NCBI RefSeq assembly: GCF_910592395.1
Contig: NC_088309.1
Span: forward strand, 3,476,501-3,540,500
Source: Lineus longissimus
Lineage: Eukaryota; Nemertea; Pilidiophora; Heteronemertea; Lineidae
DNA: 64,000 nt
Direction: 5' to 3'
Shown piece after piece: positions 1-12,655 of the stretch. A program made the translations under genes and the position numbers. A model generated the notes under the pieces. That model was not told the origin of the DNA. It searched no databases and saw nothing but the letters and a program-made list of their open reading frames with translations. Position 1 is the stretch's first letter. Every line of letters begins with the position of its first letter.

Positions 1-371
1 TCATCAACATTTATCAAAATGTTGAGGATTGGTCATGAATCAAATTCTGTTTAACAATCTTGGCTGTCTATTAAAAAAGGGATTTTAATTCAATATTGAA
101 TTTGTAGAAAGACCAGTTATTCAAAGCCCCTCGAGTCACAGAGATAAGATTAGGTCACAATGTCAAGATCTAAATGTATTGTGATTTACATCATAGTGAT
201 ATAGTTGTATGTATGTGGTCACACTTTACATTTAATTCTATATATTTACACACCTGTGGTGGTCATTTGTCTTTCAAGAACATTACAATTCTTTCCGGGT
301 GGGTAACTAGCATACCGGTATACATGCAGCTTTGAGATACTTTTATTTCACTATTCTGGACTATGATACCT

Positions 372-409
<38 letters not shown>

Positions 410-465
410 TTACATGTGGTTGTCTTATATAAAACTAATTATGAATTGTCATTTTATCATTTCAG
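1..465 (+). other. Upstream intron or 5' flank
   Basis: This is non-coding sequence before the first coding exon. It ends in an acceptor-like stretch (attttatcatttcag, AG at 464-465), so at least one non-coding exon and the promoter probably lie upstream of the window. It contains a (GAT)n microsatellite at 372-409. Nothing else was recognised. Confidence 0.6.
372..409. repeat. (GAT)n microsatellite
   Basis: An uninterrupted run of about 12-13 GAT/ATG triplets lies about 55 bp before the putative acceptor of the first coding exon. It is probably length-polymorphic. No function is inferred. Confidence 0.95.
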
Positions 466-503
466 ACTGAAAATTCAACAGCTCTGGACTAAACATCTGA
501 AAC
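466..503 (+). other. APBA1: 5' UTR part of first coding exon
   Basis: This lies between the putative acceptor (AG at 464-465) and the ATG at 504. An in-frame TGA at 498-500 sits two codons before the ATG, so the reading frame cannot extend upstream and 504 is the first possible start in this exon. Confidence 0.6.
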
Positions 504-2656
504 ATGTCTGACCACGAGGACAGCGGTGAGGTGGACCTCGACACGACTCCTACGGCTGAGGATGTGGATGTTAAGAAGTGTGATATGGAGGTGACGCCTA
601 GTATGGAGGTGACGCCTTGTGACTCTGAGGTGACTCCTAGTGATACCGAGGCTGTGCCTCCTAGTGATCCGGATTTGACCCCAAGTGACGAGACTGATGG
701 AGTAAATGAGCCAAATGGAGAGGTTGACCCAAAGATAGAGGAGGAAGCTGACTTGACCATACCTGAGGAGGATTCAGATAAAATATTAGATGAGGAAAAT
801 GAGAATGAGGATAATGCTAGTTTAGAAGTGAATATAACTGATGGTAGTTCTAGGCGTGCAAGTGATGTTAGTTCATTATCTTTTCAACATACTGTCCTTG
901 ATGATCCTGAGGGGAATGAGGAGGAAGGAGAGTTTGAAAGGTCTCGCAAAGACAGTGAGGAAAGCACTGATTCCTTGCAGAATGAGTTTCTAAATGAGGG
1001 GCATAATTATCTAGGTTTTGATGAAGAGTTTGAAATTGCCCGTCTGAGGCCCCCTGATGAGGGTGACCTTAATATTGCTGTGTTTAAGGATGAAACAATG
1101 AAAATAGAGCATGACAACACCGACTGTGATTCAAAAAGTGATTCACCTTCGGATTATGAGCTCATTCGCGAAGGTGACAATTTGGAGTGTAATCTGGAGA
1201 CGTATAGTGTTGAGAAGAAGAGTGTGAAATCCAACCAGAGTGTGGAGTCAGATATTGACGTATTGAGTGGAAAAGAGGCCACTTCAGGTCAGGTGTGCAT
1301 TGAGCATGCTCCAACTGATATGGAGGCTCTGACTGAAATGGAGGCTGATGATGAAAATAGTCATGGTCATACTGTAGCAGATATTAGTGAGAATATGGAT
1401 GGTATTCATCGCAATCGCAACAGCTTGGAAATAAGGAATAACATACCTAATGTGAAAGAGGTGAAACACTACGGGGAGAGTAGTGCGGAAAATGCACGTT
1501 ATTTCACTCAGGGCAATTTGCCAAGGATACGGAAGAAATCGCCTGGATTAGCTCATAGATTGGAAGAAGGTCTATCACCTGACGGAAGCAGGGAGCCGTC
1601 AGTGTGTTCTGACACTAGCCGAGATTACAGTGATAGTGGTATGCAAAGAGTGTACACTGGCCACCGTGGCAGCCACAATGAAAACAACACTATTGAAAAG
1701 GAGACCAATTATCCTGTCGATAGTGTTCGAGCAAATGGTCTGAATGCATGCAGTCCTGCTGAATTACACAGTAATTATTCTGAGAGCACTGGTTCGGTCC
1801 ATGATGGTCATGAGGGAAGCACTGGTAGTCTGGGTCACGATCCTCACAGGAAAAGCCTAGATGTTGAAAATGAGTATGATTACATTAAGTTTGCTCGAAT
1901 CCACCAAGGTGATGCTTATGTCGGTATGCGTTTAGCTTATTCCAGTTCTAATGACTCTTTGAACTGTAAGCGGCATAGCTGGAGTGGTGTCAAAAGTGAT
2001 GACGGTTCTGTCGGCGATAGCTCGAGAGAGAATTCACCACAGAAAATCATCCGGAAGAATTCGGAGAACGGTTCGCTTCGCCCCATGGATTGTGACGCAG
2101 CGCTTAACCTAAATGATGATAATCTGACCGAAATTCCTCTAAATGGTGATTTAAATACTAGCATGGAGGATAGAAAAATTACACTTTCGCCAGAGACGAC
2201 TGAATGTGATAGCGCAGAAGTTGAGAGTGTTATTTCCGAGGGGAAGGATTCATTAGGAATGCCGAATGTGGAGGACGGCTTGTCCAGTTCTCAATGCAGT
2301 GATTCGGAGGACGGCCCTCATGAACGTGACCTCCCGACTCCGGCCGATATACTACGACAGCGCCAAAAAGCTGAAATCGAGGCAGGTTTGACTATAAACC
2401 CCGTACGTGCTCATGGCATCGCAAATATAAATGAAATGATCGAGGATAGGTTGACATCGCTCCCATCTCACATGCATCACCACCATGGGTCATCGCAGTT
2501 GACCGATGAATTTAGTCGGGACGCTTTGGATTTAACCATGCAGGATATCAAACTAGCTATTCAAAAGAGTAAGAGCATGACGCTGAAGTCGCCATATAAG
2601 GACGGCGTGGAGGCACGACCAGAACCAGTTGCAGAGGAACCAGTCTGGGTTATGAG
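504..2656 (+). CDS. APBA1: X11/Mint (APBA) adaptor, large N-terminal coding exon
   Basis: This exon encodes the N-terminal 717 residues plus two bases of an X11/Mint/LIN-10 family adaptor. Known family members act in synaptic vesicle and membrane-protein trafficking and bind APP-type tails through a PTB domain and partners through PDZ domains. The segment is strongly acidic, rich in Ser and Asp, and appears disordered. Residues about 28-61 are a degenerate repeat of (M/S)EVTPS; residues about 655-661 are a His-rich patch (HMHHHH). The C-terminal end reads DLTMQDIKLAIQKSKSM, then SPYKDG, then EEPVWVM, resembling the conserved E-P-x-W-V-M-R segment before the PTB in vertebrate Mint1/2 (from memory). 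The start is fixed by a TGA two codons upstream. The open frame runs past 2656 but the exon ends at ATGAG|gtatgt, leaving phase 2. The family call rests mainly on the downstream PTB exons. The symbol denotes an invertebrate homologue, not strict APBA1 orthology. Confidence 0.9.
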
Positions 2657-5583
2657 GTATGTAGCAACTTAAAGCTTGAATGTTCTTTATAAAGACTCCT
2701 TGCATGCTGTTCAGTCAAAGGGTTGGTAAAATGGCATGTTCCTGTGCTGAGTTTGAGTTCGCTCCTCACAATTTCACAGGGGGTTTCATTGCCAGTTTAT
2801 GCCTCAGAATGATTGGATGGCACATGAAGTCAGGTCTTTGTTCTAGTGCATGCAGAAAGAGCACAGTTTTAAATGATAACAAACAAAGTGCATGTGACTA
2901 TCCTCCTGTAGCTTTGTACAAAAGTTGTGTGTTGTTAAAATGATAGTTCACATCTTGATTTCATATCCCTCTCAATATTCAAATGTTGTCATGCTCCCAT
3001 CCCATCTCCAAATGAAGAATATATAATACTACTTGCCATATGGAAACATGATAAATTGCATAGTTCATCAGTTTGTACTGATAGCAGGCTTTGACACATC
3101 CTGCATAGCCTACTCTTGATCATTACATGATTTTATATATGTATCAACATGTATAGGAAACGCTTATGCAGCTTGTATCTCCAAAGCATCTGTTTGTGTT
3201 GCCAGGTGTTGCTTGGTGACACTTGAGCAGTTAAAAATGACGTAACTGACAGAAAAAGTTTGGCTGGTGGTACATCAAGGCCTACTCTGGGGCTGCATTT
3301 GGCGAGTAACATTTGGTTTTTAATTGTTTTATTTTTATCATTGGTTTATTTATCAAAAATGTTTGCAAATATGGTTATGCTCAAGATTTCCTTTGCATGT
3401 CAACCCATTCTTTGTTTCATTTCTTTGCTATTAAACCTCATCCACCTCTTTCCTCATCTTTATACAGCAGCCTTCGATTTCTAGTTATTTGGAATGCAGG
3501 GAACTTCAGGGATGGGGGGGGGGGGGGTACCAACTAAGGTGTTTGCTCTTGACGGTATTGTATCACTGCAGTGTCAATCACAGCACCATGAAGTCAAGTA
3601 AATATCTGTGGACAAGCTTTCTTCTGTAATGTGTCATTATATGACCATGCTCAAAAGTGGTTCAATTTCAGTAGTTGTCCTTGAATCTGTGAAAGTGATT
3701 ATTTGCCCAACACGTTGTGTATGATAAATCTCATGCCACTGCATTGTGTGGAGCTCCCCCTCTCTCTTGATACACTGTGTATTGGCAATTGATCATGTCG
3801 ACTATGCACGCAGACCTTCTGCCATCTTTTCCACGATCAATAAAGCATTCAGACTAGCAGAGGCGGCGGAATCTCATTACACTATACTCAGGTCTGGTCG
3901 TGGTATTAATCACCTCTTTTATGGGAGGTATCGAGCAAAAAATCCTTTCAGATGCTTCTTGTATCATGTAATTTTGCACCCCCCTCCCAACCAAAATGCA
4001 TCTGACGGGTGCGTATTTGCTGTCAGGGTGACAGGCTCCATTAGGGACAGTCTCATTTATTGTCATTATCATCAAGGGTATGATTGAACCCTGGATGATT
4101 TCTCCCCTTTGACCCTCAGACCCACAATCTCTTATTCAGGAATGTCTACTGAAATGTTGCAGAATGGTCAATGCAGTAACATAGCGTCAAGGCAACCTTA
4201 GGTGTTATGCTGCTGGTGAATGTACAATATGATTGAAATTGCGATAAGTGTGTCAATTGATCTCATTGTGATGACTATTAGATTACATTCCAATATGGGA
4301 CATACACCAAATGATGCTGTCACCAGCTTTCCAATAATGAGGGCAACACAGAATCTTTGGTTGTAATGGATTTTTGTAAAAAAAACCTATTTCCGCAATA
4401 TATTTTGCCATTGTTGCATGTAGGCTGATGACTATAATGATGTCATGATGGTATTATTTACCATGCCTCTGGCATCACTTATCGTTGGCATTCTGAGCTG
4501 TATCAAATGCCAGCACTAATGGTTTTGTGAAATGGCAAGATAAATTTATCTGGATTCCATTATGAAAAAAAGAATTTACAAGTATAGCAACATGCAGTAA
4601 AAAAGATTTTCTTAATTAAAAAAAAATAATTGTATACTGGTCATAATATGATACTTTAAAACAGGCATTACCAAGGTGACTGGTACAAAAGTTATACTGC
4701 TTGCGTCTGAGGTGGATTGAAAATATCACATTGAAGAGTACCCGGTTTTGTCACAGGAACTCCTTTAATACTGACTGTCACTTGCTGAAGTGTCACACAA
4801 AAGATATTGGTCGCACCATATCAAAAAACTCATTGGTGCGTATGTCATGTGTGTATTGCAAGCAGGCTGATATTACACTACCCGTTCAATGTCTCAAGTG
4901 TCATAAGCTGGAAATCCAAGTCTATATTCCCATATTTATCCTATACAACCATCCAAAACGACACAAGTAAATAAAAAAGCATATTTGAACATGAGTTGCT
5001 CGTCGATACATTTTGCAATATGTCGGGCATTTTACATATACCAATAACCAACCTCAGTCTTGTGTTGTTCCGCTGAAAACAACAACCACAGAATGCCAGT
5101 GTCTCACTGAACATCTCATGTGATGAAATGAGGTAAGTATTCAGCCAACAGAGAAACATTTTGTTTTCATGGTTGTTTCCATGGTAACCATACAATATCG
5201 CTATTCTTCCTGCTTATATCACTCCTCTATATTTTGTTCTGCTTTGCCTAACATTTCTTTAAGACAGCCCGTCAAAATGTTTTGATATTTTTACCAATGT
5301 TTTCTGTGCATTTTTCGCTTGAGAAATGTGAATGTGTTCCTTGAGAGGCCTTTTGAGAAAATGCCCAGGGGTATCCAAAGTACAAACACTCTGGTCAAGT
5401 TCGTGTTCACTTCTCCTGTCCTAGTCCAACTCTGAACTATCACTCTTTCCGTACATGTAGTAAATATGTATCTGCATGCCTTGAGATGACCAACTCAACC
5501 AAATTGTTGTTCGATTCCTGATAAGTTAGTTATTTTTTAAATTGAACTTGAAGAAATCTCACTTTGTTTGTTTCCGGTTACAG
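2657..5583 (+). other. Intron
   Basis: The donor is gtatgt at 2657. The interior is AT-leaning, with stops in all frames and no credible coding segment; the short open frames here lack recognisable protein features. A G14 run lies at 3514-3527. I saw no other feature. Confidence 0.7.
3514..3527. repeat. Poly-G run (14 G)
   Basis: A homopolymer of 14 G in the first intron. It is a possible G-quadruplex former and also a likely site of sequencing length error. Confidence 0.9.
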
Positions 5584-5604
5584 TTCCCCTGTCAAGGAAA
5601 ATCG
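5584..5604 (+). CDS. APBA1: Candidate 21-nt microexon of APBA
   Basis: A 21-nt block is flanked by an acceptor (tgtttgtttccggttacag) and a donor (CG|gtaggt). Its phase is 2 in and 2 out, matching both the preceding exon (ends in AG) and the next exon (starts with A). Included, it changes the junction Arg to Ser and adds SPVKEN before recreating an Arg (CG+A), giving WVM-SSPVKENR. Skipping keeps the frame, so this would be a cassette. The evidence is splice signals and phase only; no homologue of the peptide is known to me. Confidence 0.45.
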
Positions 5605-8437
5605 GTAGGTTTATTTTCTAGTTTTGTTCGGCTTCTTAGGTGTTTCTAAATCATCATTCTAAATTATATGGTTGTCCCGAGTTATATTGCAATTTCTATG
5701 GCATTTGCTGGAAAATTACCCGACACATGCCTGACATTTTGCCAATCTAACAGATTGTTAATACATCAAGTGATATCACGCTCAGAACATGCAGAATGAA
5801 AAGCGTTGTCTATAGTTTGACATAGCCTGTTTGTTGCCTGGCGATATCAACCTTGGCTTCAATCTGATTCTCATGGGTTTTGTACAAGTCATAAAGGATT
5901 GATATCAAGCTCAAAAACAAGCGATATCAATTGCCTTATGATGAAAAAATTTGATCTGATATACCATGCCGGACATACACGTCAGTCTGAACGTAATCTT
6001 GACATGAAGAGATAGCAAGCTTGAAAAACAATTAAAGCTGTCTTCAGAATATCACAATAATATCAAGTTTGATGTCGGGCTCTGGACTTACCTTATATCA
6101 CCAGACTCAGTTTAGATTCTGATGCAGATGCAAATTACCTGTATTAACACTAGAATACACCAAATTGTCGGGTAATTTTACCTAACCTTTATAATTTAGA
6201 ATGATGAGGAATTAATAATTGGTTGCTGTTTCATTAACTTTGGATCTGTCTTTTTTCTTCCAATTTGGATGATAGGTGTTGGCTGAATGGTTTAAAGAAC
6301 TAAGAACTGAATGGTGGCAAATTAGAAGTTTGAGATGATTTTAAAAAACACTTGGTTTTATATGAGCAGATATGTTGTTCATTTTGATATCAACTAATTT
6401 AGGCTGATTATCAGCTTCTAAATGCCCGTAATTCTTAGTTCACATTCTTTCTAAACAGTGTCATATGGCCCTGCATAAAGGTGCATATCTTGAGGCACCT
6501 CTTATTTTGTTACCCTCAAGATGGACTGAATCCTTTCTCTGTGTCAGGCTTTCAGACTTACATTGTGTGGGCCAGAACCTGGCAGTGCTGCCACCTGACA
6601 GCTTGGTGTGGAACTGGTACACCCCTCTTCCATGTTCCGCACTAAAGCATGCTAATATTTTGTGTATTTTTTTGAGAATCAGTGACGCAGTTGGAGAGAC
6701 CTCTCATGATCATGTGACAAGAACCGGCTCTCTCCCCTTATCCATATTTTATAAAAAATATCATGTTGCTTTAATTTTTTTCAGTTTGCAAGTGAGATGA
6801 ATGAGTTTATAATCATTTTCAGATGTTTGTGACAGATTATCTGCTATAATAACCAAAATCAGACTCTTGCACATAATCCAACAAATATGTTATAACTTCT
6901 GACTGTTTGCATGATCCGTCTTTGACACTATATTGAATGATTTGCATGGAGACTTGAGACAGAGAGCATGAACATAACAGACCAGGTCGTGCTGTGTTCT
7001 CCATCCTGCTTCCTTTTCTTCCGAGTTGACTTTCTTATTTCCACTTCCAATGCTCTTTGTAATAGTCCACCTTTGACGAAGGTCACTGGTCTGTGCATGC
7101 AGTCCATCTTCCCCTTAACTTCACTGCAGGTCGGTGTGGTACTCGTTGACTAAGGTAATAATCCCTCAGTGGTGTTCATCTATCCGAATTTGCCATACCA
7201 GCACCCAGGTCTTGTCTCTTTCATTAACCTGATTATCCCCACTGTTCTCCTGTTCCCTTTACTACTGTCAAAGGTTGACCACAGGCACCGCCATTTTGGC
7301 GGGAACTTGAAATCCTAAAGCGATTAGGACTCCTTCAAATTGAGGTGACTGCCCATTTAAAAGAAGGTTGTTCTCTAGAAACAAAAGAACGGACTCCCCT
7401 CCTTTAAATAAGCATTCACTTTGTTTTGAAAGAGTTCACTTCAAAATTGCTTTAGGTTTTCAAGTTCTAGCCAAAATGGTGGTGTCTCTGCACGGTCACC
7501 CTTTTGAAGAATATAGATTTTTGATGAGGAAAAATGTCATTCAATATTGGTCAGATTGATGGAATCGTCTGTACCTTCTGATAGATTTGGTGAATTATTG
7601 ATAACGATTTGATTGAATTGCATATCTAATGCCAGGATGTTGAATATATCAGGGCTTTCTAAGCAGCCTTTTGAATCCAAAAGGCTTGGGGATAATCGAG
7701 ATAATAGGTCAGTCTTGGAAGTACCCATCATAATTGATGTGTGATAGTTTCTTGTGGTTAGGGAATCAGCCATGAAGTGTGGCTATCTTCTGATTTAGAT
7801 TTCTTTGTATAGCTTTCCAGTTGTTTGTACTCAAGGTCATGTCTTGGGAACGGGAGCAAAGTAAGATGGCACCAACACCTGACGCAATTTTCAAAAGTAT
7901 ATTCTCTGAAATTGTTCATTTGAGGGAGGTTATCTGAATTCATCTTTTAGTGGGAGCAAGATTCTGGGTAGCATTATATTACCGGAATATCACCGGAGGC
8001 TCAATGACGACAAGTTGAAATGCCATTGGTCTAGATATCATTTGAGACAAATCAATTCAATTTTGGTTTTGAGAGCGGATTGATTTGGCAGTATGCTACA
8101 GGAATTTCATACCTGCAATACAAGGTGAGTTGGTTCCTTTGGAATTGTAACAAATTCTTTGGAGCAGTCTATGTGAATTTCATTTTGGTCATTGCACACA
8201 CAGTTTGAAAGAAACTGGTATATTTGCACCATATAATCTTTGGTTTGAATGTGTTTTTTGGTTTTACTGTATGGAAGTTATATGTCTAAGGATATTTCTT
8301 TCAGGTTCTTGCCTCATGTTTCAGGTGCATCCGTTGTTCATCCCCATTCCCCCTTGTCATGTCGTAATGTCCTCGATATATCCCTCCCCATTCCCCTAAT
8401 CATGGTGAGCATGTAGTAATGCCCTCTCTTTTTGCAG
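5605..8437 (+). other. Intron with inverted-repeat segment
   Basis: This is the intron between the candidate microexon and the 57-nt exon. Its first 600 bases hold an imperfect inverted repeat (5646-6214). The rest is unique-looking AT-leaning sequence in which I recognise nothing. Confidence 0.6.
5646..6214. repeat. Imperfect inverted repeat (possible MITE or hairpin)
   Basis: The left arm has tcatcattctaaattata near 5651-5668 followed by aaaattacccgaca near 5713-5727. The right arm carries both motifs in reverse complement and mirrored order (tgtcgggtaatttt near 6165, tataatttagaatgatga near 6190). Spacing between the motifs differs by about 35 bases between arms. The interior holds repeated gatatcaa-type motifs. 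No clear target-site duplication was seen. Confidence 0.55.
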
Positions 8438-8494
8438 ATCATGTATCGTACACAGCCCACCTCATGATGACGACGAAAATGACGAGAATTGGAG
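8438..8494 (+). CDS. APBA1: APBA 57-nt linker exon
   Basis: The acceptor (cctctctttttgcag) and donor (GGAG|gttggt) bracket 57 nt, phase 2 in and 2 out. With AG from the previous exon it encodes R-SCIVHSPPHDDDENDENW-R, an acidic, flexible segment downstream of the WVMR motif. The exon is symmetrical, so it can be skipped without a frame change. No domain is recognised; it probably belongs to the disordered linker before the PTB. Confidence 0.65.
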
Positions 8495-11400
8495 GTTGGT
8501 GATCTGATTTTTCATCCACTCCATGCATAATCCTAATTTATTTCATTTATTTCACACAGTACCTCTGTGGAATGCAAGTCCTGTAGTACAGCTTCTCTCT
8601 CTATGTTCCCTCTTCATTTTCAGTTGGAGGAAGGATTCCTATGCGGCACATTTTTCACTTATGCATTTCGTGATGTGATATTCTATCGTAAATCTCTATG
8701 GTTATCAAAGGTTATCGTCTTTTTCCAGTGGAGCAGACCGTTTTTGGTCTTGAAACTCTTACCTGTGGCATTCTGGAGAAAATTTCAATAACATTTTGAT
8801 AACCTCGTCTAGCATCCTTTGTACTTTTACAGTACACCATATGGCCTTCACCCATCAATCCTATATATTCTCAAAAATTAAGTTCAAATACTTTGCTTTG
8901 ACTATGCTGGTGTTTGTAATATTCACCCCGTGCCGTGCTATATGCGACCATCCAACTCCTTACTTGTTTTCAGGTGTCTGGCATTTGTTACTTTTTCACA
9001 GGAATTTCAATCAGTTTTGAGAAGTGTTGTTTACTTGTATTTCATATCGTCAAGTATGATGTATCCCTTTGAAACCAGTGTTCCCTACGTGTATTGTTGT
9101 CTGGTGGCATTTACTCACTGCAAACGGATCATATAAGTCAAGTTCCACAGTGCACTGAGTCCCCAACCATGCTCCTGCTGCCCATAAGCTTGTGGATACA
9201 GAGCTGCATGTCCACAGGGATCAATAGGACCTTAATACATATGCATCAGACTCAAGCAGATTCTTAAGTGGTTTATGTCAGAATTAAAAGCATGCTTCAA
9301 GACTTCCATCTAATGGTGACTGAGATTGATGCCTGGATCTACTGGTACCCGTCCATTATTCATCATATTAGGTATGTTGTATATGACTGCATATTGGCAC
9401 TCACATAGATACTGGCACCAGCAAAGTCTCCATATATTTCAACCACTTCCTGATAATGTTTATGTATACCATCAGACAGAACACATCCAGAGCTTTCCAA
9501 CAAATGTGTTGGTAAATCAGCACCAATATCTGTGTCTCCCACTTGGCAAGTTATTAGTCATATTGAAATATAGCACAAGAAAGTCCTTCAGTCTGAACTA
9601 GAGCTTTGAACTGATCCTACTTAACTCATAAAAGAAGCTGATGGCTTGAAGCATTGAAAGCCATACTTCTACCCTTGTTCCTTCATCACTAGCATGACTA
9701 TAGTGATGGAAATGTCACTAGTGATTTACAAGGCATCGCAAACTGCTTGAATTATATAGAAAATCCCATTATCAAGTACGCCTTTAAGTAAAAGACCCTT
9801 TTGGGAGTGATGGCATCGAATAAGCTGATAGCACCTCTGGTGATGGATGGACAGTTAGAACAGATTTACACTAAAAAACACTGTGTAAATCATATGCTTG
9901 TCATCCTGAAGTGAAGTTTTAGAAAGATTTAATCTGTGATATCTATGGAGTGGACTTATGTGACAGTTTTATAACACTTGATGATGTCAGAGTGACTACT
10001 GTCGAAGTTTTTTCGGTCGCCCCTCAGTCATCGCCCCTCAGTTGATCGATAGTCTGCGACTTGCCAAATCACATCCTAAACCTACCATACGAGACCACAC
10101 AGATGTCCCAGCTTTCAGAATTATCTCCAAGTTTACGGAGATCCAAGTCTTGTCTTGTATCACGCGTACCACTTAGCTGACCATGACCAACAGGGACTGA
10201 TGAAATGTGTCACTCGGAGTACATTTGGCTCCTCTCGAGTAATCTTAAATAACAGACAACCACAACTTTCACAGTGAAGGAAGGTGTAGTAATCCATTAG
10301 CTTGGTGGCTCACTGGTCACCAATGGCAACCGCTGACCTATACATGCTTAGGCCAGGTCAATTTGACAGTTTGTTTGACGGATTCGAACCCTCAATATCA
10401 ATGCTGCTTGCTAAAGGAGCATCATTGTCACGGAATATGAAATATGATGTCTGCTCCACTTGGGGGCACTAAATGTTGAGCACTGATGGCTTTGTTTAAT
10501 AATTCGTAAACTTATCACAAAAACTTTTATATAAACAAGGGGCCAGTGAGAGGCACATTACACTTTGTGTTGATGTAATGTGTAAATGTGGATTATTGAT
10601 TTTGATTTGAAACTGAAGTTGAATCTCTGCAAGAATGTCAAATATATAAGGTCAAGCCAATGATACCATTGTCAGGAGGCATAATAATTATGTTTTCCAA
10701 TAAGCTCTGTCTTGCCTTGTAGCTTGGAAAGGTCACGCTAAAAACACACTGATGTAATTACTGGAAATCTTTACTCAACTCATGCATGAAGAAGGCAGGA
10801 GAATTGTTTAATTGAAGAGAATATTCTCAGTTAATGAGGAAGTCAAATGATCAATACCTATAAATATCCAAAGAAAGGTTCATCGATTAGACTGTTAGTG
10901 CGATACAGAAATGGGACTGGCAGGATGCTTGATCTTCTGGAGTCACCCATATCTAGCGTGATCCAGGAAAATTTATGAGGGGCAAGAAGACGCATCTGGA
11001 TTTGTCTACATTGCCTATTGGGATTCTGGATGGGGCCTTTATGACACTTGTCCCTACATCCCTTCATAACAGGACATAGGGAGATTCTTTCCCCCGTTGA
11101 ACATGTCTCCTCTCAGGGACAGTCAACCATTAAGTGGAACTGGGCCTAAAAGGCTGCATATTTCTTTTTGCTGGAGATATTTCTAGGCTGACATTCCACA
11201 TCAGAACGTTCTGTATACCTTTTACCTCTTTACACCCGACAACCTCCCCCCAATGACATTTCTCTAAATTACACCATCTGTTGTGGTTACCATGGCGACC
11301 TGATGAAATAATTGATCGCCCTCCTCAAGTTAAATCCCTCCCATCTCACGGAAATGATAGCAATCATAAAAGCCATGACAAAGGCCGATTTGATTGATTT

Positions 11401-11832
11401 TGAGGGATTCACAAGTGATCTATTGTAGCAGACGTGATGACAAAGCAGACGGAAGGGTGGGGGGATGTTGCGTTATGTATGGTGTCTGGTGAAGAGGCAG
11501 ACATGAGAAAAATAATGTCTCATTATGATTTCAGTGAAGGAAAGAACTTTCAAAAAGCCAAAACAATCAACTCCTTTCCCAAGTTTCTGTTGTGTTTGAA
11601 TGTGGAATGAAAGAAGGAAAAGACACTTTGAAATGAATTTAGAAACCACTATTGATAAAAATAGGCCTAAGATAACATGTTGGTGATAGACTGGTCGGCG
11701 GAACGTACATACCTATGTTCTACTGGAATCAAGTAGCTATCAGAATTAGCTTGGCTGTCTTGACCAAAGGCATATCGATCAAGCCGACCAATTCCCTGAG
11801 GGATGTCATTCTTCTCGTCCACTGATTACCTT

Positions 11833-12655
11833 TGAGGGTCTCTATTATGAAATATCGCTGACATCAGTTGCAGAGGGAATAACCTTTGTCAAAGGACTAA
11901 TGGCCTGTGGTTTGCACCTTCTTTAAACTGAAGCAAGTATGCTAGAACCAATATTACTTCCCCCATATTCCCAGAAGAATGTCAACTGGATGTTGCCTCC
12001 ATAATTGAGTCTAGAGCATTTGAGCCTGACTTTGGCTCATTTTTGTGCACTTTTGACAATATTTAGTTGATTTGGAGCCTTGTGAACATGGCTGAGCTTA
12101 GAGTCAGGATTGGTCAGGTATTTAATAGTGCATTGCTGAACACATTGATTACCAACTAGTCCTGTATTACTATTTTATGCCATAATTTGAAGGCTGAAGG
12201 GCACCATTAGCTTATGAAGAGAAACAAATTAGAACTGACAGAAGTGCATGGTCAATCAGTGTCTTATTAAAAAGCTGTGGGACAACATTCTCCAGGAGAA
12301 AGAGATCTAAACTGACGAAAGTCCCCACGACAGCAGTGCAGAGTTGATTATTGGCGAAGGGCTGTGGGGCAACACTCGCGAGAAATAAGCTACAATTGGA
12401 GAGAAAAATCTAAACTGACAAAAGTCCTCTCAGCAGTCGATCGTTGTCTTATTGAAAGGCAGTGATGGTGATATGATCATGGTCATTGGTTCCTCAGGGA
12501 TTGGTTCCAACAGATATCATCAAGGGTATCTTGGCTGAATGTAACCATTGACCAATGCCAATGGGGGAGTCGTGTTTCTTTTCTTTGATGGCCTGTGAGG
12601 GTTTCCTCTATGAAATATCATCAGCATTTCATGTAGTTCGTGTGGGAATAACTTT
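11833..12655. repeat. Diverged local duplication, about 762 bp apart
   Basis: The segment near 11833-11890 (motifs gagggtct, tatgaaatatc, gggaataacctttg) reappears near 12594-12655 (gagggttt, tatgaaatatc, gggaataacttttg). The order is the same and divergence is substantial, so this looks like an old duplication or two copies of an unrecognised repeat. Confidence 0.45.
12230..12450. repeat. Degenerate tandem repeat
   Basis: The motif aactgac(a/g/a)aagt recurs at about 12233, 12309 and 12413. Related blocks lie between the copies (gctgtggg(a/g)caaca, gtcttatt(a/g)aaa). Unit lengths are uneven, about 77 and 104 bp, which indicates an old decayed array. Confidence 0.45.

Noticed and set aside
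449-760. 103-residue minus-strand open frame with Ser/Val repeats
   Set aside because: It is the antisense shadow of the EVTPS repeats in the first coding exon.
10306-10392. tRNA-like or SINE-like signals: a B-box match (GGTTCGAATCC on the minus strand) and a tRNA-like tggctcactgg on the plus strand
   Set aside because: The two motifs are on opposite strands, no acceptor stem or cloverleaf can be drawn, and no A-rich or repeat tail follows.
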